This document shows positions 8,660-17,547 of a DNA stretch of 39,654 nucleotides, in pieces. The DNA is from Rikenellaceae bacterium (GTDB lineage: Bacteria; Bacteroidota; Bacteroidia; Bacteroidales; Rikenellaceae). The notes under the pieces were generated by a model, which saw nothing but the letters and a program-made list of their open reading frames with translations, did not search any database and was not told the DNA's origin. The position numbers and the translations under genes are program-made. Numbering within the stretch: position 1 is the first letter of the stretch; each line of letters begins with the position of its first letter. The stretch lies in assembly GCA_015059735.1 (NCBI GenBank), contig SUZX01000012.1, positions 1 to 39,654 of the forward strand. The letters run 5' to 3'.

Positions 8660-9730
8660 ATGAACAGATTGGATCGGATTGTCATGACACGACGCAACTT
8701 TTTGTGGTGCGTTGTTTTGTTGTTGGCTTTTCTCCCTTTGGATGCGGCAGCACAAAAGCGACTCGGTATGTTTCATCGTGGAGCCGGCACCATCGAATAT
8801 ACCTATTATGAACCCTTTGAACGGCAGCCCATCAATCTTCATTACTATATACCGACGAAGGGAAATATCAAGAATATGCAGGTTATTATCTCGGTGCATG
8901 GAAGTGAACGTAAGGGACGGATCCAAAGAGGCTTGTGGCGAAATTTGGCGGAAAAATTTGGCTTTGTGGTGTTGGTTCCCGAAATGCGACAGGAGAATGG
9001 ATACCGTAAAAATTCATACCGTTTCGGATTTGTTTCGCGTAGTTTGAAAAATGGCGAATTTTCACTCCGTCCGCGTGAGAAATGGGTATTTCAACTCATC
9101 GAGGAAATATTTGATTTTTATCGAACTGAAACGGGCAGTAAGGTTCGGCAATATGACCTGTTTGGACAATCTGCCGGTGCGCAGTTTGTCGAACGTTTTC
9201 TGTTAACCATGCACGATGCACGATGCCGTCGGGCTGTGGCGTCGAATGCCGGTCAGTACACCTATCCCGACCCGACGGGACTGCATCATGACGATGGAAC
9301 ACTCTGTGACCATCCTGGGTGGCCTCATTCGGTGATGGGAACCCCTTTTGCTAATGATGAATATCTGCGAGCCTTTTTTAAGCGCGATTTTATTGTTCAT
9401 ATAGCCGCTAACGACCGTGAAGATCTGCTTGTACGCGATAAACTAAACGATTTGGAGAAATACAAATACAACTATTATGTTATTCAGGGAGCTACTCGTT
9501 ACGATCGTGCCCACAACTTTTTTAATTATGCCAAGCGTATTGCGGCCGAAAAAGGAATGGAGTTCAATTGGCGGTTAGTGGTCGTTCCGGAAACCAAACA
9601 TGGTAGTCTTGGAGCAATTTTCGGAACTCCGAATGTGCGACGGTGGCGTCTCGAAGACGGAGATCGTGTGGCTGATATTAGAGATCGTACCAATTATGGA
9701 GCTTTTCATTTGTTGGTTGAGAAGAAGTAG
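8660..9730 (+). CDS. Exported alpha/beta-hydrolase (esterase-like)
   Basis: A protein of 356 residues from the ATG at 8660. I reject the ATG 63 bases upstream because it overlaps the promoter. The N-terminus has two Arg-rich stretches (MTRRNFL) and then a long hydrophobic segment ending near DAAAQ, consistent with a signal peptide. ISVHGSERKG probably forms the oxyanion region, and FGQSAGAQF is a GxSxG nucleophile elbow. A His close to the C-terminus (ETKHGS) is a candidate for the catalytic triad. These features fit an alpha/beta-hydrolase related to esterases or polyhydroxybutyrate depolymerase-like proteins. The substrate is unknown. It is transcribed alone, ahead of the DUF456 gene. Confidence 0.75.
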   Translation: MNRLDRIVMTRRNFLWCVVLLLAFLPLDAAAQKRLGMFHRGAGTIEYTYYEPFERQPINLHYYIPTKGNIKNMQVIISVHGSERKGRIQRGLWRNLAEKFGFVVLVPEMRQENGYRKNSYRFGFVSRSLKNGEFSLRPREKWVFQLIEEIFDFYRTETGSKVRQYDLFGQSAGAQFVERFLLTMHDARCRRAVASNAGQYTYPDPTGLHHDDGTLCDHPGWPHSVMGTPFANDEYLRAFFKRDFIVHIAANDREDLLVRDKLNDLEKYKYNYYVIQGATRYDRAHNFFNYAKRIAAEKGMEFNWRLVVVPETKHGSLGAIFGTPNVRRWRLEDGDRVADIRDRTNYGAFHLLVEKK

Positions 9731-9810
9731 AAACAGAGATATATCGTAAGAAACACTCATTTTGTCGATAAAATATTACCCGATAAGTCATATTATTTGT
9801 TCCAAATAAC

Positions 9811-9818
9811 TATATTTG
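9811..9818 (+). promoter_or_regulatory. -7 element before the DUF456 gene
   Basis: TATATTTG matches the TAnnTTTG element, 22 bases before the ATG at 9841. I see no TTTG at the correct upstream spacing, so this is a weaker promoter call. Confidence 0.45.
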
Positions 9819-9840
9819 TAGAGATATAATTGTTTTTGTG

Positions 9841-10356
9841 ATGGATATTTTGTTGTCAATTATTGCATTTCTTTTGGGGTTACTCGGGATAGTGGGTTGT
9901 ATAGTGCCGGTTATCCCGGGAGCTCTGCTCAGTTATATGGGGGTGCTTTGCGCCTTTTTTACCTCTTACTCGCAACTTGGGAGCGGGACTCTTTGGGTTT
10001 GGGCGTTGGTCTGTATCTTGGTAACCCTTGCCGATTATTTTCTGCCCGCATGGATGACCAAACGTTTTGGTGGCACACGTTCGGGAGCAATTGGTGCAAC
10101 GATCGGTGTATTTGTCGGATTCTTTCTTTTCCCGCCTTTCGGAGTCATTTTAGGTCCTTTTATGGGTGCTGTTTTGGGAGAGTTACTCCATGATAAGAGC
10201 GATGCAGGAAAAGCCGTAGTGGTCGGATTCGGGTCGTTTTTAGCCTTTATTTTCGGTACGGGACTGAAATTGGTGGCGTCGGTAGGCATCTTTGTGCATA
10301 TCGTAGCTGATACATGGCCGGCCATTCGTACATGGTTTACCACCCTTTTTGCTTGA
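9841..10356 (+). CDS. DUF456 family membrane protein
   Basis: A 171-residue integral membrane protein, taking the ATG at 9841 (a GTG directly before it is also open). Several hydrophobic segments cover nearly the whole length: residues 3-25, 30-60, a Gly-rich pair around 80-115 with GAIGATIGVFVGFF and GPFMGAVLGELL, and a final segment near 130-160. The Gly-rich repeated pattern with FGTGLKL is typical of DUF456 proteins, whose function is unknown. The next gene begins 27 bases later, so the two may be co-transcribed. Confidence 0.8.
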   Translation: MDILLSIIAFLLGLLGIVGCIVPVIPGALLSYMGVLCAFFTSYSQLGSGTLWVWALVCILVTLADYFLPAWMTKRFGGTRSGAIGATIGVFVGFFLFPPFGVILGPFMGAVLGELLHDKSDAGKAVVVGFGSFLAFIFGTGLKLVASVGIFVHIVADTWPAIRTWFTTLFA

Positions 10357-10383
10357 TTGAAACTCTAACTTTAATTAAATTAT

Positions 10384-13284
10384 ATGAGAAAACTACTGTT
10401 CTGTGCGGTAATCGTCGTATCGATGCTTGCTGCTGCTTGTGGAAAATACAAGTACGAGAGTGTGCCCAACGATCCGCTTAACACGCGAATCTATACACTT
10501 GATAACGGATTGAAGATTTATATGAGTGTCAACAAAGAGACGCCTCGTATTCAAACCTATATTGCTGTGAAGGTGGGTGGTAAAAACGATCCCGCTGAGA
10601 CTACCGGTTTAGCTCACTATTTTGAACATTTGATGTTCAAAGGAACCGAGCAGTTTGGAACATCGAATTATGCGGCCGAGAAGCCGATGCTTGATGAGAT
10701 CGAACAGCTATTCGAAGTGTATCGTAAAACAACCGACGAAACCGAGCGGAATGCGATTTATCGTCGGATCGATTCGATCAGTTATGAGGCATCGAAGATT
10801 GCCATTCCGAACGAATATGATAAGTTGATGGCAGCGATTGGAGCAAACGGTACCAATGCTTATACCTCGCAGGATATGACCGTCTATGTCGAAGATATTC
10901 CTTCGAATCAAATCGAAAATTGGGCGATGATCGAGGCCGATCGTTTCAAAAATCCTGTAATTCGAGGTTTCCATACCGAGTTGGAAACAGTTTATGAGGA
11001 GAAAAATATGTCGCTCACGCGCGATAGTCGCAAAGTCTGGGAGGCTCTCGATGCCGCACTCTTTCCCAACCATCCTTACGGAACACAAACCGTATTGGGA
11101 ACACAGGAGCACCTGAAAAATCCTTCGATTACCAATATCAAGAACTACCATAAGACCTACTACGTTCCCAATAACATGGCGATCTGTCTTTCGGGCGATT
11201 TTGATCCTGATGAGATGATTGCTACTATTGATAAATATTTCGGTGATATGCTTCCCAATGAAAATCTGCCGAAGTTGAATTTCAAACCGGAAGAGCCGAT
11301 TACCACTCCGATTGTTAAAGAGGTGTTCGGGTTGGAGGCGGCCAATGTGATGCTTGGATGGCGTTTGCCGGCAGCAACAGATCCTTCGTTTGATGCCGGA
11401 GTGATTGCTGGATCGGTACTTTATAACGGTATGGCCGGTTTGATCGACCTTGATCTCAATCAACAACAAAAGGTGTTGTCGGCTTATGGTGGTATCTCTT
11501 CGCAACCGGATTACGGCTCATTCCTGATCGCTGGACGTCCGAAAGCCGGTCAAACACTCGAAGAGGTGCGCGATCTGTTGTTGGCAGAGGTGGCAAAACT
11601 GCGGAGTGGTGATTTCGATGAGCAGCTTATCAAGGCTTCGATCAATAACTATAAGACCTACATCATGAGTTCTCTTGAAGAGAATTCAAGCCGTGCGAAT
11701 ATGTATGTTCAGTCGTTTATCAATGGGACGAATTGGGCTGATGAGGTGCAACTGATTGATCGACTCGAAAAGATTACCAAAGCCGATGTGGTGGCTTGGG
11801 CGAATCAATACCTCGGACCGGAGAGCTATGCCATTATTTACAAACGTGAAGGTAAAGATCTCAACGAGCAGAAGATTGCAGCTCCGAAGATTACCCCGAT
11901 TGTGACCAATCGTGATATGCAGAGCACGTTCCTTAGCCAAGTGCAAGGCTCACAAGTAAAACCCATCGAGCCGGTCTTTGTGGATTTCAAAAAGGATATG
12001 AGCCAATTTGATGTGGCGGCAGGCATGCCTGTCCTCTATAAAGAGAATACGATCAACGATCTCTTCTCGCTCAACTATGTATTTAATATAGGTACGGAAA
12101 ACGATCCGGCTTTGAATTTGGCTCTTGATTACCTGAGCTATCTCGGTACCGAGTCGATGAGCGCCGAACAAATCGCTTCGGAGATGTATAACATCGCCTG
12201 CTCATTCTCGATGCGCGCCGGAGCCAACGAATGTTCGATCAATATCTCCGGTTTGAGTGAGAATATGGGAAAAGCAATCGATATTGTGGATGCGTTGATC
12301 CTCAATGCCGTCCCCAATGATGCCATCCTCGAAAATCTGAAAGCCGATATGTTAAAGAGTCGCGCTGATGCCAAATTGAATCAAGGCCGTTGCTTCGGTG
12401 CTTTGCAACGTTACCTTTTCTATGGACCTGAATTCATTGCTAAAACGACGCTCAAAAATCCGGCTTTGTTGGCATTGAAATCGGAGGATTTGTTAGCCAA
12501 AGTGAAAGACCTGATGAACAAGCAGCACGAAATTCTCTATTACGGCCCGATGAAGGAGTCGGATTTGAAAACGACATTGGCTGCCAACCATAAGGTTACC
12601 GCAGAATTGCAACCGTTGGAGCGGAGATACAGCAATGAGCAGTTGACGGGCAAGAGCGAAGTCGTACTTGCTCAATACGATGCCAAGCAGTTGTACTATC
12701 TCCAATATTCGAATCGGGGAGAGCAATTCGATGTGAAGCAAGCACCAGTGTTGGCTCTTTATAACGAGTATTTTGGTGGTGGTATGAATTCGGTGGTATT
12801 TCAAGAGATGCGTGAGGCTCGTGGTTTGGCCTACTCGGCTCATGCTATGCTTTCGATCCCTGACCATGCCAACGGAGCTTATAACTATTATGCTTTTATT
12901 GCGACACAAAACGATAAGATGCAGCAAGCTATCGAGGCCTTTGATGAGATCATCAACGATATGCCTGAATCGGAGGCGGCATTCAAGGTGGCCAAAGAGG
13001 GTTTGATCTCTCGTTTGCGTACCGAACGTACAACCAAGATGGATGTGCTGTGGAAGTTTATTCGATTGCGTCATCTGGGCCTTGATGCCGACTACGATTC
13101 GCAAATCTTCGAGCAGGTGCAGAATATGACGTTGGAGGATGTGAAGGCTACGCAGCAACAATGGGTCAAGGGGCGTAAATATACTTATGGAATTTTGGGT
13201 GATATTCGCGATCTCGATCTAAACTATTTGAAGACGCTCGGTCCGATCAAGACCATCTCGCAAGAGGAACTTTTCGGATATTAA
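10384..13284 (+). CDS. M16-family (insulinase-like) zinc protease, lipoprotein
   Basis: A 966-residue envelope protease. The lipobox ends at Cys19 (LAAAC), so the mature protein should be lipid-anchored and extracytoplasmic. The inverted zinc motif HYFEH is at residues 78-82 (His78, Glu81 and His82), followed by the expected downstream Glu in ELETVYEE. The protein has the usual M16 two-half plan; the C-terminal half lacks HxxEH but has the R/Y region near RGLAYSAHAM that contributes to substrate binding in M16 enzymes. It probably degrades peptides or unfolded polypeptides. A strong terminator lies 38 bases past the stop. Confidence 0.93.
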   Translation: MRKLLFCAVIVVSMLAAACGKYKYESVPNDPLNTRIYTLDNGLKIYMSVNKETPRIQTYIAVKVGGKNDPAETTGLAHYFEHLMFKGTEQFGTSNYAAEKPMLDEIEQLFEVYRKTTDETERNAIYRRIDSISYEASKIAIPNEYDKLMAAIGANGTNAYTSQDMTVYVEDIPSNQIENWAMIEADRFKNPVIRGFHTELETVYEEKNMSLTRDSRKVWEALDAALFPNHPYGTQTVLGTQEHLKNPSITNIKNYHKTYYVPNNMAICLSGDFDPDEMIATIDKYFGDMLPNENLPKLNFKPEEPITTPIVKEVFGLEAANVMLGWRLPAATDPSFDAGVIAGSVLYNGMAGLIDLDLNQQQKVLSAYGGISSQPDYGSFLIAGRPKAGQTLEEVRDLLLAEVAKLRSGDFDEQLIKASINNYKTYIMSSLEENSSRANMYVQSFINGTNWADEVQLIDRLEKITKADVVAWANQYLGPESYAIIYKREGKDLNEQKIAAPKITPIVTNRDMQSTFLSQVQGSQVKPIEPVFVDFKKDMSQFDVAAGMPVLYKENTINDLFSLNYVFNIGTENDPALNLALDYLSYLGTESMSAEQIASEMYNIACSFSMRAGANECSINISGLSENMGKAIDIVDALILNAVPNDAILENLKADMLKSRADAKLNQGRCFGALQRYLFYGPEFIAKTTLKNPALLALKSEDLLAKVKDLMNKQHEILYYGPMKESDLKTTLAANHKVTAELQPLERRYSNEQLTGKSEVVLAQYDAKQLYYLQYSNRGEQFDVKQAPVLALYNEYFGGGMNSVVFQEMREARGLAYSAHAMLSIPDHANGAYNYYAFIATQNDKMQQAIEAFDEIINDMPESEAAFKVAKEGLISRLRTERTTKMDVLWKFIRLRHLGLDADYDSQIFEQVQNMTLEDVKATQQQWVKGRKYTYGILGDIRDLDLNYLKTLGPIKTISQEELFGY

Positions 13285-13321
13285 TCTTACAATAAGGGCT
13301 GCATGACAACTCTTCGATATG

Positions 13322-13363
13322 AACAAATCCCTCGCTGAGAATTTATTCGGTGAGGGATTTGTT
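13322..13363 (+). terminator. Terminator after the M16 protease gene
   Basis: A 12-bp perfect stem (13322-13333 with 13352-13363), with further G-T pairing possible inside the loop. It lies between the convergent protease and glycosyltransferase genes and could serve both. Confidence 0.8.
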
Positions 13364-13403
13364 TGTGAAAATTGGGATGTTTTCAAACGTATTGTTTTCT
13401 ATG

Positions 13404-14414
13404 TCAAAGTAGTTTGTCGAATGTGTGCTGCCCGAATAGATAACGCAATACGATCGACCCTCGATAAATGCCGTAGGCTTCACATTTGCGACTGCGACGG
13501 ATGGTTCGGCGTTTTTTCGCCAACATACCGTGCCAACGTATAAAATCGCGGTAGGCGCGAAAAACAGCGCAGAAATTGGCGCGTTGACCTTGTGCCAAAT
13601 AGGAAAAGGCTGCTAATAGGTCGAGAAACGGGCGTATGATGGCGACTGTAATGCGCTGTACGGGAGGTGCGCATTTGAAGAGCATGGCTAAATTGTTGCG
13701 GTGATTGAAGAAGATCTTGCGTGGTGAGTCGGTTTGTAAAGTTCCACCACCAAGATGATAGACAACACTTGTCGGAACAATACGTATTCTATATCCGGCT
13801 AATTGCATGCGCCAACAGAGATCGATTTCCTCCATGTGGGCGAAGAAATCCTCATCGAAGCCTCCCAGTGCATGAAATACATCGGCTCGACAACAGAATG
13901 CTGCGCCACTGACCCAAAAAAGGTTGCGTGAGTCGTCGTATTGTCCCTTGTCGATTTCTACATGGCGCAAGATGCGGCCACGACAAAAGGGATAACCTAA
14001 AAAATCGAGATATCCTCCCGATGCTCCGGCGTATTCAAACTTTTCGGGGGCGCAATAGGCTCGTAACTTTGGGGAAACAGCGGCGATATCGGGATTTTGC
14101 TCCAATTCGCGGAGGATTGGAGTAAGCCATCCGTCTGGCGTTTCGACATCGGAGTTGAGCAGGATGTAGTAGTCAGCCTCGATCTGTTTTAATGCCCGAT
14201 TATAACCTCCTGCAAAACCATAGTTGCGATCCAATTGGATGATCTGTACCGAAGGAAATTCTTGAACCAATATGGTTGTAGAGTTATCCGTAGAGCCATT
14301 GTCTGCTACGATGACTTCGATATCGGCGGGGGCTGCTGCTACGACGCTGGGTAAAAAGCGACGCAGATGATCGGCTCCGTTCCAGTTTAGTATGACAATC
14401 TTAGCTGTTGACAT
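13404..14414 (-). CDS. Glycosyltransferase family 2
   Basis: A 336-residue GT-A fold enzyme that transfers a sugar from a nucleotide donor. The N-terminus has VILNWNG, then VIVADNGSTDNS and YGFAGGYN, all typical of rhamnosyl- or N-acetylhexosaminyl-transferases of GT2; the metal-binding region is NSDVE near residue 90, and the acceptor-side W-R-x-x-L segment (LCWRMQLAG) is present. A hydrophobic stretch near 260-285 may associate with the membrane. It overlaps the upstream acyltransferase gene by 14 bases. This context suggests lipid-linked glycan or envelope lipid synthesis, which is inference. Confidence 0.9.
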   Translation of the reverse strand: MSTAKIVILNWNGADHLRRFLPSVVAAAPADIEVIVADNGSTDNSTTILVQEFPSVQIIQLDRNYGFAGGYNRALKQIEADYYILLNSDVETPDGWLTPILRELEQNPDIAAVSPKLRAYCAPEKFEYAGASGGYLDFLGYPFCRGRILRHVEIDKGQYDDSRNLFWVSGAAFCCRADVFHALGGFDEDFFAHMEEIDLCWRMQLAGYRIRIVPTSVVYHLGGGTLQTDSPRKIFFNHRNNLAMLFKCAPPVQRITVAIIRPFLDLLAAFSYLAQGQRANFCAVFRAYRDFIRWHGMLAKKRRTIRRSRKCEAYGIYRGSIVLRYLFGQHTFDKLL

Positions 14415-15321
14415 TCGGACGTTTGTATTTCCAACGACGATGTGACCACATCCATAATTCGGGGTGTTCGCGGATCATCTGTTCTAATTTGCGAACGTAA
14501 CGTTCGGTAATTTCATAAGGGGCAACCTCTTCCTCGCCATCGTAGATCAATTCGAGTGTCATGTTGTAGCGACCTCGTTGCAGCCGTTCCATCTTCATAA
14601 AATAGACCGGCAGATGGCAACGCAGTGCCAATTTCTCGCCACCATCGAAGAAAATGGTATCTTGATTGAGAAACTTGATCCAATGGCTGTCGGGACGACG
14701 TGGCGGATTTTGATCGGCAATGAGTCCCAATACTAAATTTTTCCCGTTGATACCCTGCTCTCTGTTGCGTAAATAGAAACGGATGCAATCGCGCATGGCG
14801 ATCGTCGTGGAGTATTCTGAATTACGCAGACGACGGTAGAATTCCTCGGCAACGACACTGCGTAGTGGATGATAAACGGCAACCAACATCTGCGATGGTT
14901 CGTAATATCCCCAATAAGACCCATATTCCCAACATCCGAAATGAGCTGTCATGACAATCCAATCACGCCCTCGAACGGCAGCCCGATGTTCTTCCACATG
15001 GTTGATACCTACTGCATTGCGGGCTTTTTCGGGACTCATATGCGCCATGTTGATTGTATCAACAAAAATCTCGGCCAATGTGCGGTAAAAGCGACGGCAA
15101 ATAACGGCGCGTTCTTCGTCGGTTTTTTCGGGAAAGGAGTTTTGTAAATTGGTCTTCACTACTTTCATGCGGTAACGAAGACAATAGTATAGCAGGAAAA
15201 AGAGCAGATTCTCGATGATATAATATTTGAACCAATAGGGCATGATGGCGAACAGACGGGCTATGAGCCATAATGTTTCCAACCATACACGCTGTATGAA
15301 GTTCATCTTTTGCTGTTTCAT
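14401..15321 (-). CDS. LpxL/HtrB-like lipid A or lysophospholipid acyltransferase
   Basis: A 306-residue inner-membrane acyltransferase. A hydrophobic segment near residues 15-48 anchors it, and the HX4E active-site motif HFGCWE is at residues 127-132, as in lauroyl acyltransferases that add secondary acyl chains to lipid A. Downstream ADQNPP and a Phe/Asp-rich stretch are also in place. It is read directly after rsmI (4-base ATGA-type overlap) and overlaps the GT2 gene by 14 bases. The acyl chain and the exact acceptor cannot be told from sequence; Bacteroidales also use this family for other lipids. Confidence 0.88.
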   Translation of the reverse strand: MKQQKMNFIQRVWLETLWLIARLFAIMPYWFKYYIIENLLFFLLYYCLRYRMKVVKTNLQNSFPEKTDEERAVICRRFYRTLAEIFVDTINMAHMSPEKARNAVGINHVEEHRAAVRGRDWIVMTAHFGCWEYGSYWGYYEPSQMLVAVYHPLRSVVAEEFYRRLRNSEYSTTIAMRDCIRFYLRNREQGINGKNLVLGLIADQNPPRRPDSHWIKFLNQDTIFFDGGEKLALRCHLPVYFMKMERLQRGRYNMTLELIYDGEEEVAPYEITERYVRKLEQMIREHPELWMWSHRRWKYKRPNVNS

Positions 15322-16121
15322 GCCTTCGGAGTTTTGGATGATTTTGAACGGTACTCCGACGACTGTTGAGCGATGTCGATATAGGTTGTGAAATCTTCGT
15401 GTTGAGGATCGTTAGACGCAGTCTCATCGGTTTGGTTGTTCCGATTGGATTTGGACTTTCCGGCGACCACAAGAACAAATTCACCACGTGGAGCATGTTT
15501 GCTAAAATACTCCAAGACTTCGCCAATTGTCCCACGAACAGTCTCTTCGAATTTTTTGGTCAGTTCGCGTGATACCGAGATTAAGCGATCTTCACCGAAT
15601 ACTTCGACAAATTGTTCGAGACATTTAATTATGCGATAGGGGGATTCATAGAAGATCATCGTACGCGATTCGTCGGCCAAAGCTTGTAGTTGTTTGTTTC
15701 GCCCTTTTTTCTGAGGGAGGAATCCTTCGAAACAAAATCGATCACAAGGGAATCCACTTTGTACCAATGCAGGAACGAATGCCGTAGCTCCGGGTAGTGT
15801 TTCAACCTCTATGCCGGCCTCAATACAGGTACGCACCAATAGAAATCCGGGGTCGGAAATTCCGGGAGTTCCGGCATCTGATACAAGGGCGGCGTTTCGT
15901 CCTGCGGCTATCGATTCGGCGACCATACGAACTGTGGCATGTTCGTTGAACTTGTGGTGGGCATGCAGACGTTTCTCAATGCCGAGGTGTTTGAGCAATA
16001 CCGAAGATGTTCGGGTGTCCTCTGCAAGGATGAAATCCACTTCGCGTAATACATTCACGGCTCGCAACGTGATGTCATCGAGATTGCCGATCGGAGTGGG
16101 TACGATATATAGTTTAGCCAT
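15318..16121 (-). CDS. rsmI: 16S rRNA (cytidine-1402-2'-O)-methyltransferase
   Basis: A 267-residue SAM-dependent enzyme of the tetrapyrrole-methylase fold that 2'-O-methylates C1402 in the ribosomal P site. The N-terminal LYIVPTPIGNLDDITLRA, AEDTRTSSVLLKHL, HHKFNEH and SDAGTPGISDPG blocks are all diagnostic. The C-terminal 35 residues are polar and probably disordered. It sits 2 bases after the acidic hypothetical gene and overlaps the acyltransferase start by 4 bases, so it is the second gene of a tightly packed operon. Confidence 0.96.
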   Translation of the reverse strand: MAKLYIVPTPIGNLDDITLRAVNVLREVDFILAEDTRTSSVLLKHLGIEKRLHAHHKFNEHATVRMVAESIAAGRNAALVSDAGTPGISDPGFLLVRTCIEAGIEVETLPGATAFVPALVQSGFPCDRFCFEGFLPQKKGRNKQLQALADESRTMIFYESPYRIIKCLEQFVEVFGEDRLISVSRELTKKFEETVRGTIGEVLEYFSKHAPRGEFVLVVAGKSKSNRNNQTDETASNDPQHEDFTTYIDIAQQSSEYRSKSSKTPKA

Positions 16122-16123
16122 TA

Positions 16124-17359
16124 TCAGAGTAATTTACGTTCGAGCAACTCGGTCAACAATTTGGCTCCGTCGGAGTTGGGATTCCATGAATAATTGACCG
16201 CGATGTGAATCATACATTCGTCGAAATCATCGAATGTATTCAACGTGCGGATTGTTTCGGTGTAGGCCGTATTGTCACCATTGAAAAGATCGCGAATTAA
16301 TAAAAATTTGTCATTGATTCCGATGGCACTTTCAAGATCCGTGACCGGTTGATGACGCAATTCCGAAGCGATGTTGTGTGGAGCGGGGAGAGTGTCGGCC
16401 AATGTTTGAACATGCGGGTTGATTACTTCGCCCAAAATAGGGGTAGGTGATTCCGTAGTGTGATCTTTGCTCGCAGGGTTGAGGGGAGAGGTTTCTTCGA
16501 AAGAATCCTCTTCGGAGGAGAAATCTTCGAGTGAGATCTCTTCGATTTCAAACTCGTCGTCGGACATCTCAGAGTTTACGGATACTTGTTCGGTATCCGA
16601 AGATTCGGTCAGAGTGGAGATCTCCGGATTGAAATTCATTTCGGGAAGATCCGAAACTGTTTTGGTGGGTTCGGGATTGGATTTTTGCGAGGATATCGGT
16701 GTCGATTCCGAAGGTTGCGCCATCGTGTCGGTGTCGTATAACGACATGATCACTCGTTGCTTGTGTCGATGACGGACAATCTCCTCTTCGCCAAAAAGGG
16801 TGGCCGTCATCGGTCGTTGTTGGGGCACAGATTCGACAGCAACAGGTTGCTCTTTGGGCTTGGGATTCGAAGGGTCGGAACTTTGATCGGGAATTGGGTC
16901 TGCCGTAGGAGTCGGCTCTTGTTGTTCTGTGGCAAGTGGTTGCTCGGTCACAGAAAACTCTTCGATTGTGGGAACCGGTGCAGGGGTGCCTTCGAAAATA
17001 TTTTCCACGTTCAAAGAGGTAATTTCTTCGGGGGTAGAATCGGATTCCAACTCCGGCTTGATTAAAGTCGAGGTAAACGATTGGTCGGTTGTGTCGGACA
17101 GAGGCTCAGAGATGAGTAGATCTCCTAATCCGAAACCAACGGGTATGGTAATCGTTTCTTCCTTAGATATTTCCGTGTCCTCAATGGAGGGTTCTGATGT
17201 GGCAGGCACAGGTTTGTTTGTTCGAATTACTTCGTAGATTGTCCGAAGTTTTTCGAGAATCAAGTCTCGTTCGATTTCAGGAATCGGCTGAGATTGATCC
17301 CATTCGTCGAGTAACGTAATCAAGCGACGCAACTCTTTTTGTATATTGTTCAACTCCAT
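16124..17359 (-). CDS. Long acidic, low-complexity protein with a conserved C-terminal domain
   Basis: 411 residues from the ATG at 17359. A TTG eight codons upstream is also open, but it falls inside the promoter. Residues about 1-45 are charged and probably helical. Residues 50-330 are very rich in Glu, Ser, Thr, Pro and Asp and look disordered. The last 80 residues (from ESAIGINDKFLLIRDLFNG to LTELLERKLL) look folded, and I recall a similar INDKF...LFNGD...NSWNPN block at the end of uncharacterised Bacteroidales proteins. There is no signal peptide. First gene of the operon with rsmI, the acyltransferase and GT2. Function unknown. Confidence 0.75.
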   Translation of the reverse strand: MELNNIQKELRRLITLLDEWDQSQPIPEIERDLILEKLRTIYEVIRTNKPVPATSEPSIEDTEISKEETITIPVGFGLGDLLISEPLSDTTDQSFTSTLIKPELESDSTPEEITSLNVENIFEGTPAPVPTIEEFSVTEQPLATEQQEPTPTADPIPDQSSDPSNPKPKEQPVAVESVPQQRPMTATLFGEEEIVRHRHKQRVIMSLYDTDTMAQPSESTPISSQKSNPEPTKTVSDLPEMNFNPEISTLTESSDTEQVSVNSEMSDDEFEIEEISLEDFSSEEDSFEETSPLNPASKDHTTESPTPILGEVINPHVQTLADTLPAPHNIASELRHQPVTDLESAIGINDKFLLIRDLFNGDNTAYTETIRTLNTFDDFDECMIHIAVNYSWNPNSDGAKLLTELLERKLL

Positions 17360-17380
17360 AAAATATCCCAATTTCGCCAA

Positions 17381-17412
17381 CAAATTTAGGTAAATAAAGT
17401 GTAAGATGCAAA
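17381..17412 (-). promoter_or_regulatory. Promoter of the acidic protein-rsmI-acyltransferase-GT2 operon
   Basis: On the minus strand: TTTG (17412-17409), 20 bases, TAAATTTG (17388-17381). It lies 22 bases before the ATG at 17359. Confidence 0.75.
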
Positions 17413-17547
17413 AATATTAATCAGATAAACAATTGTGTGAATTATTTAACAAAAAGATGATAAAAATGATTAAAATAATGAAATATTTATTATATTTACA
17501 CGCTCCGAAAGGAGAAATGAAAATTTATACCTAATAAAACTAAAAAA

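Noticed and set aside
10708..11505. 265-codon minus-strand open frame inside the M16 protease gene
   Set aside because: It is a shadow of a protein with clear family motifs; the composition reflects the opposite strand.
12493..13161. 222-codon minus-strand open frame inside the M16 protease gene
   Set aside because: Antisense shadow; no promoter, start signal or family match.
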